Shown here: positions 40,605 through 46,259 of the stretch, in pieces
Layout: each line of letters starts with the position of its first letter
Numbering within the stretch: the first letter of the stretch is position 1
Origin: Candidatus Avimonas caecicola
GTDB lineage: Bacteria > Bacillota > Clostridia > Oscillospirales > Acutalibacteraceae
DNA: 46,259 nt
Direction: 5' to 3'
Assembly (NCBI GenBank): GCA_904419875.1
Contig: CAJFTG010000015.1
Location: 1-46,259, forward strand
Position numbers and translations under genes: made by a program
The notes under the pieces: generated by a model
What the model saw: only the letters and a program-made list of their open reading frames with translations
What the model was told of the DNA's origin: nothing
Databases searched by the model: none

Positions 40605-40629
40605 CTTTGCGGGGGATTCGTGCTATCCT
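40601..40629 (+). promoter_or_regulatory. Promoter of the RsuA-type pseudouridine synthase gene
   Basis: TTGACT (40601-40606, overlapping the previous stop codon), 17-base spacer ending TGC, TATCCT (40624-40629). Confidence 0.75.
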
Positions 40630-40703
40630 GAGCAGGGTCAACCGGTTGACACAACGGGGAAAACGGCCGATTCGGCAGGTCGTGGAAGAAAGGGACGTGC
40701 GGC

Positions 40704-41417
40704 ATGGCGGAACGACTGGATAAGATCCTGGCTTCCCAGGGCGTCGCAACCCGCAGCGAGGCGCAGCGGCTGATCCGCTCGGGCAGGGTGACGGTGAACG
40801 GGACGGTATGCCGTGACCCGGCTTTCAAGTGGGAGCCGGCAGACTGCGAAATTGCCGTTTCCGGCCGTCCCCTCCGGTACCGCCGGCACCTGTATGTAAT
40901 GATGAACAAGCCGGCGGGGCTCCTCTGCGTTTCCCGCGACCCGAAGGCGAAGACGGTGATCGACCTGCTGCCGCCGGATCTCCGGCGGCAGGGGCTCTTT
41001 CCCGCCGGCCGGCTGGATAAGGACACCGTCGGGCTGGTGATTATCACGGACGACGGGGACTTTGCCCACCGGATGCTGGCGCCCAAAAAAGCGATTGTCA
41101 AGCGATATCAGGCCGTAATCAGTTCCCCGGTAGGCGAGGAGGAGATCCGCGCCTTTGCCGCCGGGACAAGCCTGGAGGACGGGACGCGCTGCCGCCCGGC
41201 CGTCCTGCGGGTGCTGGAAGAAAAGGAAAATCCGCTGGTGGAGGTGGAGATCACCGAAGGGCGGTATCACCAGGTCAAGCGTATGTTTTTGTCGGTCGGC
41301 CGCCGGGTTCTGCGGCTGAAGCGGGTGTCCGTCGGAAAACTCGTTTTAGACCCCGATTTAAAGGAGGGAGAATGCCGGGAAATGGGGCCTGGAGAGCGTT
41401 CGGCCGTGTTTGAATAG
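40704..41417 (+). CDS. RsuA-family 16S rRNA pseudouridine synthase
   Basis: A 237-residue enzyme with an N-terminal S4 domain (RLDKILASQGVATRSEAQRLIRSGRVTVNG) and an RsuA/RluB-type catalytic domain. The catalytic Asp is in FPAGRLDKDTVGLVIIT near residue 105, and EGRYHQVKRMFLSVGRRVLRLKR is the late family motif. RsuA makes pseudouridine 516 in E. coli 16S rRNA; the exact target here is inferred. ATG has GAAAGGGA about ten bases upstream and its own promoter. Confidence 0.93.
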   Translation: MAERLDKILASQGVATRSEAQRLIRSGRVTVNGTVCRDPAFKWEPADCEIAVSGRPLRYRRHLYVMMNKPAGLLCVSRDPKAKTVIDLLPPDLRRQGLFPAGRLDKDTVGLVIITDDGDFAHRMLAPKKAIVKRYQAVISSPVGEEEIRAFAAGTSLEDGTRCRPAVLRVLEEKENPLVEVEITEGRYHQVKRMFLSVGRRVLRLKRVSVGKLVLDPDLKEGECREMGPGERSAVFE

Positions 41418-41514
41418 GCATGGCTTTTTGTGGATTTTGCCATTGGATAACATTGATAAAACGGGTTTTGAAACTTTGTTGATTAAAAGGATGGTTATAA
41501 CGGCGGGAATCTGC

Positions 41515-41520
41515 TATATT
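41515..41520 (+). promoter_or_regulatory. Extended -10 upstream of msmX
   Basis: TGC followed by TATATT at 41515-41520, about 68 bases before the start, in an AT-rich 170-base leader region. The -35 at 17 bases (TGGTTA) is weak. Confidence 0.45.
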
Positions 41521-41587
41521 ATTAGATAAGCAAATATCATCTGATTACCGTGCAGGAATTCATGTGCAAATTTTGGGAGGTTTCTTT

Positions 41588-42730
41588 ATGGCAAGCTTAT
41601 CACTCAAAGGCATTTACAAAAAATATCCCGGTGGCGTGACGGCGGTATCCGATTTCAACCTGGAAATCAAGGACAAGGAATTCATTATCCTTGTCGGCCC
41701 TTCCGGTTGCGGCAAGTCCACCACCCTGCGTATGATCGCCGGTCTGGAAGAGATCTCCGAGGGCGAGCTGTACATCGGCGACAAGCTGGTTAACGATGTG
41801 GCGCCGAAGGACCGCGACATCGCGATGGTGTTCCAGAACTACGCTCTGTATCCGCACATGACCGTGTTTGAGAACATGGCCTTCGGCCTGAAGCTCCGCA
41901 AGACCCCGAAGGATCAGATCAAGCGCCGCGTAGAAGAGGCGGCCCGCATCCTGGATATCGCCCACCTGCTCGACCGGAAGCCGAAGGCGCTGTCCGGCGG
42001 TCAGCGCCAGCGTGTCGCCCTGGGCCGCGCCATCGTGCGTGAGCCGAAGGTCTTCCTGCTTGACGAGCCGCTGTCCAACCTGGATGCAAAGCTGCGTGCG
42101 CAGATGAGAACCGAGCTGTCCAAGCTGCATAAAAAGCTGGGCACCACCTTCATCTACGTTACCCACGACCAGACCGAAGCTATGACCATGGGCGACCGCA
42201 TCGTGGTTATGAAGGACGGCCTGATCCAGCAGGTGGAGACGCCGCAGCATCTGTACGATTTCCCGTGTAATATGTTTGTCGCCGGCTTCATCGGCAGCCC
42301 GCAGATGAACTTCATCGAGTCCAAGCTGCTCAAGAAGGGCGAGGATTTCTTCGTGGAGTTCGGCTCTGAGGATACCAAGACCTCCCGCGGCGTGAAATAT
42401 CAGATCCCGCTGCCGGCTTCCAAAAACGCCAAGGGCGCGCTTGACGAATACGTCGACAAGGAAGTCATCATGGGCATCCGTCCGGAAGACGTGCACGACG
42501 AACCCCGCTATCTGGAAAGCCATGCGCACTGCATGATCAAAGCGGACATTGAAGTGACCGAAATGATGGGCGCGGAGACTTATCTGTACTTCAATACCGA
42601 GGGCTACAGCTTCACCGCCCGCGTGGAGCCGACCTCGACCGCGCATCCGGGCGATAAGATCGACGTTGTGCTCGACAACAGCAAGATCCACCTCTTCGAC
42701 AAGGACACCGAACGCGCGATCTGCAACTGA
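41588..42730 (+). CDS. msmX: MsmX/UgpC-type sugar ABC transporter ATPase
   Basis: A 380-residue cytoplasmic ATPase that powers carbohydrate ABC importers; in Gram-positives one MsmX often serves several transporters. Walker A is GPSGCGKST (near residues 37-45), signature [15 protein letters not shown], Walker [13 protein letters not shown], switch His [12 protein letters not shown]; the C-terminal ~140 residues are the TOBE/MalK regulatory domain. No permease or binding protein is adjacent, which supports a shared ATPase. Codon choice differs from neighbours (CGT, GTT and AAG more frequent), as in highly expressed genes. ATG at 41588 has GGGAGG seven bases upstream. Confidence 0.93.
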   Translation: MASLSLKGIYKKYPGGVTAVSDFNLEIKDKEFIILVGPSGCGKSTTLRMIAGLEEISEGELYIGDKLVNDVAPKDRDIAMVFQNYALYPHMTVFENMAFGLKLRKTPKDQIKRRVEEAARILDIAHLLDRKPKALSGGQRQRVALGRAIVREPKVFLLDEPLSNLDAKLRAQMRTELSKLHKKLGTTFIYVTHDQTEAMTMGDRIVVMKDGLIQQVETPQHLYDFPCNMFVAGFIGSPQMNFIESKLLKKGEDFFVEFGSEDTKTSRGVKYQIPLPASKNAKGALDEYVDKEVIMGIRPEDVHDEPRYLESHAHCMIKADIEVTEMMGAETYLYFNTEGYSFTARVEPTSTAHPGDKIDVVLDNSKIHLFDKDTERAICN

Positions 42731-42744
42731 TTTCTGTGAAAGCG

Positions 42745-42779
42745 GCCGTGCCGGGCAGTTTGCCCGGCACGGCTTTTTT
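42745..42779 (+). terminator. msmX terminator
   Basis: A perfect 13-bp stem (42745-42757 with 42761-42773), 3-base loop, then TTTTTT. Confidence 0.95.
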
Positions 42780-42804
42780 GTAACCCCTTTCGGCATTCTG
42801 GAAG

Positions 42805-42837
42805 ATGCTTCGTCCATGCTCCGTCCATGCTCCGTCC
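42805..42837. repeat. 11-bp tandem array, three units
   Basis: ATGCTTCGTCC once and ATGCTCCGTCC twice in direct succession. Confidence 0.85.
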
Positions 42838-43095
42838 GGGCACAGAAAAAGCGGAGAGGGATAGCCAGAAAGCGGACAGCGGGGAGAAGCGGGGAGAAAA
42901 GGGGGGAAGAGGTACAAAAGCAGGAACAGAAGCAGGAACAAAAGCAGGGGCAAGAAGCGGATAAAGGGCGGAAATGGGACGGGAATGGGGCGGGAATGGG
43001 ACTGTCGGACTGCCGGCGGACAAAGGACGTCGGCGGCTTGCTGTGCCGTTTTTCCGGCCGGAGTGGGAAAATACGCCAAATTCGACCTGTTCCAG

Positions 43096-43155
43096 CCCGT
43101 TCTTGCCCGTTCTTACCTGTTCTTACCTGTTCTTACCTGCTCTTACCTGCTCTCT
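43096..43155. repeat. 10-bp tandem array, six units
   Basis: Six units from CCCGTTCTTG through CCTGTTCTTA to CCTGCTCTCT, with stepwise single-base changes from unit to unit. Confidence 0.88.
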
Positions 43156-43264
43156 TGTCCGCCCTTCCCGGCCTTTTTCCTGTCTGTTGGGTGCCTATAT
43201 TGTGTCTAATTTGTAAAATGAGAAGAAAATACCCTTCTTTTTGTACTTTTTCCTGGGTTTGTCC

Positions 43265-43293
43265 TTGCAAAAAACGCCGCGATTGTGTACAAT
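43265..43293 (+). promoter_or_regulatory. Promoter of the CdaR-like regulator gene
   Basis: TTGCAA (43265-43270), 17-base spacer, TACAAT (43288-43293). The transcript would have a leader of about 200 bases with a 7-bp hairpin (ACGGGAC and GTCCCGT, near 43309-43343) and GGTTCCGA-type short repeats. Confidence 0.75.
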
Positions 43294-43497
43294 AAGAGTG
43301 TTAGCATAACGGGACGGGAGGAAACCATCGGAAATTGTCCCGTACGGCTTGTATACGGATCCATGTTCTCCACTATATATAGGCATTCTCCTTCGGCGGG
43401 GTTCCGAAGCTCCGAGGTTCCGAGGTTCACGGGCGCCGTGGAAGGGACAGGTTTCTGGTTCCGGTACGAAAAAGACTAAGAGAAGAGGGGATACCAC

Positions 43498-44583
43498 ATG
43501 TCCAACAGACTTTTTCAGGGCGTCGTCCACCAGATGAAGGATGCGATTGACCGCACCATCGGCGTGGTGGACGAAACTTCCGCGATCATCGCCTGCAGCG
43601 ACCTCGGCCGGATCGGGGAACCCTGCGAGGCGGCTTCTGCCGATGCCTTCCTGGCGACGGAGGCGTTTGTGCGCAACGGCTATACCTATAAGCCGTTCGG
43701 CTCCCGGCCCCGCAGCGAGTATATCCTGTTCGTGGAGGGGACGGACGATCAGGCCGCCAAGTATGCCTCCCTGCTCGCCGTTTCAATGGCCAGCATCAAG
43801 CAGTATTACGATGAGAAATACGACCGCGGCAATTTTGTCAAGAACGTTATTCTGGACAATATCCTGCCCGGCGATATCTATTTGAAGGCGCGGGAGCTGC
43901 GCTTTAACAACGACGTCAACCGCGTTGTCCTGCTTATCCGCATTGCGGCGCGCACCGATATATCGGCTTACGACATCGTGCAGAATCTCTTCCCCGACAA
44001 GAACAAGGATTTTGTCATCAACGTGAATGAGACCGACATCGCGCTGGTGAAGGAGATCCGCGCGGGTATTGATTCGCAGGATCTGGAAAAGCTGGCCCGC
44101 TCGATTGTGGACACCCTGAGCGGCGAGTTTTACACCCAGGCGATGGTCGGCATCGGCACCGTGGTCGAGGGGATCAAGGACCTGGCCCGCTCCTTTAAGG
44201 AAGCGCAGGTCGCCCTGGAGGTCGGAAAGGTGTTCGACACCGAGAAAACCATCGTGAGCTACGATAATCTCGGCATCGCCCGGCTGATCTATCAGCTGCC
44301 CACCACCCTGTGCGAGATGTTCCTGCGGGAAGTGTTCAAGAAGGGGTCCATCGATTCGCTGGATCAGGAAACCCTGTTCACGATCCAGCGCTTCTTTGAG
44401 AACAACCTGAATGTTTCGGAAACCTCCCGCAAGCTGTTCGTGCACCGGAACACCCTGGTTTACCGCCTGGAGAAGATCAAGCGCCTGACCGGGCTGGATC
44501 TGCGCGAATTTGACGACGCGATTGTGTTTAAGGTGGCTTTGATGGTCAAGAAGTACCTGATGGCCAACCCGATCAAATACTAA
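43498..44583 (+). CDS. CdaR/PucR-family transcriptional regulator
   Basis: A 361-residue regulator. Residues 1-110 resemble the sugar-diacid (CdaR-type) sensor part, the middle (about 130-270) is a GGDEF-like alpha/beta region typical of the family, and the C-terminus has the PucR helix-turn-helix: LDQETLFTIQRFFENNLNVSETSRKLFVHRNTLVYRLEKIKRLTGLDLREFDDAI. Members regulate uptake and breakdown of sugar acids or purines. Being next to the MsmX-type ATPase gene suggests a role in carbohydrate transport, which is inference. ATG has GAAGAGGGG about eight bases upstream. Confidence 0.88.
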   Translation: MSNRLFQGVVHQMKDAIDRTIGVVDETSAIIACSDLGRIGEPCEAASADAFLATEAFVRNGYTYKPFGSRPRSEYILFVEGTDDQAAKYASLLAVSMASIKQYYDEKYDRGNFVKNVILDNILPGDIYLKARELRFNNDVNRVVLLIRIAARTDISAYDIVQNLFPDKNKDFVINVNETDIALVKEIRAGIDSQDLEKLARSIVDTLSGEFYTQAMVGIGTVVEGIKDLARSFKEAQVALEVGKVFDTEKTIVSYDNLGIARLIYQLPTTLCEMFLREVFKKGSIDSLDQETLFTIQRFFENNLNVSETSRKLFVHRNTLVYRLEKIKRLTGLDLREFDDAIVFKVALMVKKYLMANPIKY

Positions 44584-44648
44584 AAGTACGGTTGGAACGG
44601 ATAGAAACGCTGGCCGTGCAGGTCCTCTCGTTTACCTGATTGTTGTTG

Positions 44649-44690
44649 TCTGCGCCGGCCGGGGGTGCCCTGGGCGGCGCAGATTTTCTA
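44649..44690 (+). terminator. Terminator after the CdaR-like gene
   Basis: TCTGCGCCG (44649-44657) pairs with CGGCGCAGA (44675-44683) around a GC-rich loop, then TTTTCTA. Confidence 0.75.
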
Positions 44691-44813
44691 TTGAAAAGAC
44701 CGGGCCGCGGGACGCGTCTGCGGCTGTTCACTGTCCGCTGCGGCAAAATTTTCAAAAATTGTAACCGTTTTGTAACTATTTCTTAATTTTTCCCTATGGA
44801 AACGGATTGGGGG

Positions 44814-44842
44814 TTGTTTTCCCCTGCGCCGGATGGTAGGAT
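44814..44842 (+). promoter_or_regulatory. ftsEX promoter
   Basis: TTGTTT (44814-44819), 17-base spacer, TAGGAT (44837-44842). Confidence 0.6.
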
Positions 44843-45012
44843 AAAGAAGGCCGGCACCCTGCCGATTGGCGTGGCGTGGCGCGGCCGTTTGTTCGACGAA
44901 AAGCGGAAGGTTTCGACCGGAACAGGCGGAACAGGAAAGTGCGTTCGGTCAGGGACGCTGAGACCGGGGCGGGCAAGGCCGCCGATGACAGGATTGCACA
45001 GAGGGTGGTTTC

Positions 45013-45810
45013 TTGATCGAATTTAAGGGCGTACATAAAACATACGACAGCGGAATCAAGGCCCTGAAGGATGTGAATATCCACATCGACAAAGGGGAAT
45101 TTGTTTTTATCGTCGGGGCGTCCGGCGCGGGAAAGAGCACGTTTTTGAAGCTGATGATGCGGGAAGAGGTCCCCAGCGCGGGGGAAGTGGTCATCAATGA
45201 TTATAAGCTTTCCAAACTCAAGCGGCGGGAGGTCCCCTATCTCCGCCGGACCATGGGGATCGTTTTTCAGGATTTCCGTCTGATTAACCATATGACGGTG
45301 TATGAAAACGTGGCGTTCGCCATGCGGGTGACCGGGGCCTCCAACCGGGATGTACGCAAAAGGGTGCCGTACATCCTGGGGCTGGTCGGGCTGCAGAACA
45401 AGGCGCGCAGCTATCCCAAGGAGCTTTCGGGCGGCGAGCAGCAGCGGGTGGGCCTGGCCCGCGCGCTGGTAAACAACCCGTCCATGATCATAGCGGACGA
45501 GCCGACCGGCAACATCGACCCTGAGCTTTCCTACGAAATCGTGGAGCTGCTCACCGAGATCAACCGCCGCGGGACAACGGTGGTCATGGTGACCCATGAG
45601 CACGACCTGGTGAGGATGTTTCACCGCCGGGTGATCGAGATCTCCGACGGCTGCGTCGTGTCGGACAGCGGTCCGGTTTCCCCGGAAGGGGAGGCTGCCG
45701 GGAACGCCGGGAGCGAGGGCGCCGGCGCGGCCATGACGGTGGACGATGTGCTCAATGATGTGGGCCGGACTCACGGCAGCCGGAAAGGAGGCCGCTATGA
45801 GATTCAGTAG
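45013..45810 (+). CDS. ftsE: Cell division ATP-binding protein FtsE
   Basis: FtsE is the cytoplasmic ATPase of the FtsEX complex, which activates peptidoglycan hydrolases at the division site or along the wall. The 265-residue product has Walker [10 protein letters not shown] (near 35-43), QDFRLI, signature [15 protein letters not shown], Walker [12 protein letters not shown] and switch THEHDLV. Residues after about 225 form an Ala/Gly-rich extension beyond the usual ~228-residue length. It starts with TTG; GAGGGTGG lies four to eleven bases upstream. It overlaps ftsX by 14 bases. Confidence 0.95.
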   Translation: MIEFKGVHKTYDSGIKALKDVNIHIDKGEFVFIVGASGAGKSTFLKLMMREEVPSAGEVVINDYKLSKLKRREVPYLRRTMGIVFQDFRLINHMTVYENVAFAMRVTGASNRDVRKRVPYILGLVGLQNKARSYPKELSGGEQQRVGLARALVNNPSMIIADEPTGNIDPELSYEIVELLTEINRRGTTVVMVTHEHDLVRMFHRRVIEISDGCVVSDSGPVSPEGEAAGNAGSEGAGAAMTVDDVLNDVGRTHGSRKGGRYEIQ

Positions 45811-46259
45811 CCTGCGGTATTTGATTAAGGAAGGCTTTCGGAACATCTGGCAGAACCGCTTCATGGCGATCGCCTCGGTCGGCGTGCTGGTTTCCTGCCT
45901 GCTGCTGACCGGCGGGGCCTATCTGGTGTTTGTCAACATTGACCACGCCTTCGAGTGGGTGTATGGACAGAACGTGGTGGTGGCCTTTGCCGAGGAAGGC
46001 GCTACAGACGAGGAAACGTCGGCGCTGATGGCCAAGCTGGAAGCCCTGCCGAACGTGGAGGACGTGGAATTCGTTTCCAAGGAGGAGACGCTCGAAAAAT
46101 ACAAGGATTCCATTCCGGAGGCGACTTATGAGGATATGCGGGGAGAGAACAACCCCATGCCGGATTCCTTTGTGGTCACCTTTGAGGATTTGGCGCAGTT
46201 TGAGGACACATTGGCCCAGATTCAGCAGATTCCCGAGGTAGAGGACGTTTCGTATAATG
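45797..46259 (+). CDS. ftsX: Cell division protein FtsX (3' truncated by window edge)
   Basis: The first ~154 residues of FtsX, the membrane partner of FtsE, continuing past the window. It begins [20 protein letters not shown], the family N-terminus, then the first membrane helix (about residues 22-48, MAIASVGVLVSCLLLTGGAY), then the start of the large extracellular loop (ALPNVEDVEFVSKEETLEKY, NPMPDSFVVTFEDL). The ATG has GAAAGGAGG about six bases upstream and overlaps the ftsE end, so the pair is translationally coupled. Confidence 0.95.
   Translation, partial: MRFSSLRYLIKEGFRNIWQNRFMAIASVGVLVSCLLLTGGAYLVFVNIDHAFEWVYGQNVVVAFAEEGATDEETSALMAKLEALPNVEDVEFVSKEETLEKYKDSIPEATYEDMRGENNPMPDSFVVTFEDLAQFEDTLAQIQQIPEVEDVSYN

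Larger units (their letters stand above)
42731..43497. other. Intergenic region made of short tandem arrays and a leader
   Basis: No gene seen. After the msmX terminator come three 11-bp units (42805-42837), a purine-rich stretch with three AAGCAGGAACA-like units near 42914-42952, two CGGGAATGGG units near 42975-42996, a 10-bp array (43096-43155), then the CdaR-like promoter (43265-43293) and a ~200-base leader. Open frames here follow the repeats and are not convincing. Confidence 0.75.
44584..45012. other. Intergenic region ahead of ftsEX
   Basis: No gene seen. It contains the terminator at 44649, an AT-rich stretch (44745-44800) and the ftsE promoter at 44814-44842, giving ftsE a leader of about 160 bases. 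Confidence 0.7.

Noticed and set aside
42865-43160. Repeat-rich spacer as a CRISPR array
   Set aside because: Units are 10-12 bases with no spacers between them and there are no cas genes.

Overview
The window is a GC-rich stretch (most third codon positions are G or C) from the chromosome of an endospore-forming Gram-positive bacterium, most likely a class Clostridia member of the Oscillospiraceae/Ruminococcaceae type. The evidence is spoIIGA-sigE, cotJABC, a GerA-family germination protein, a YlmC/YmxH sporulation protein, SepF, DivIVA, a phenylalanine T-box and Firmicutes-type MutL and PheS. It is mainly core chromosome; I see no CRISPR array, insertion sequence or intact prophage.

Region 1 (1-13620, all +): end of miaB, a YlbF/YmcA protein, mutS, a small membrane protein, mutL, miaA, a HlyD-like protein, yggS, sepF, ylmH, divIVA, lspA, an RluA-family synthase and a HAD phosphatase. 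Spacing is tight, four gene pairs are coupled or overlapping, and a perfect 16-bp hairpin terminator closes the block. It joins tRNA modification and mismatch repair to cell division. A good promoter inside yggS may drive the division genes separately.

Region 2 (13621-22742, mostly -): a structured intergenic element, an LTA-synthase-like sulfatase with tandem Spo0A boxes in its leader, an ECF sigma/anti-sigma-like pair, a prenyltransferase-like toroid protein, spoIIGA-sigE with a candidate Spo0A-dependent promoter, and a DUF4190 membrane protein.

Region 3 (22743-27207): a GerA-family germination protein, a shrunken response-regulator-like protein, and a 1.2-kb gene-poor island. On its minus strand the island carries a recognisable, diverged piece of 16S rRNA, next to a small holin-like protein. 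A candidate C-rich small RNA runs divergently from lexA.

Region 4 (27208-37298): lexA with an operator-like palindrome at its promoter, a DUF523 protein, a ComEA-like protein, cotJABC (-), nagB, an MGMT-like protein, a YlmC/YmxH protein, a short-chain dehydrogenase (-), then a Phe T-box and pheST.

Region 5 (37299-46259, +): ireB, a frameshifted gene remnant, a conserved unknown protein, an RlmM-like methyltransferase, a DUF4830 protein, an RsuA-type pseudouridine synthase, an MsmX-type sugar-transporter ATPase with a CdaR-like regulator, and ftsE with the start of ftsX. Several intergenic stretches hold short tandem arrays with 8-, 10- or 11-bp periods.

The best candidates for something new are the 16S-derived fragment, the two putative structured RNAs (13711-13883 and 26838-26970), and the paired Spo0A boxes upstream of the sulfatase gene. 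None of these could be tested by search or folding here.
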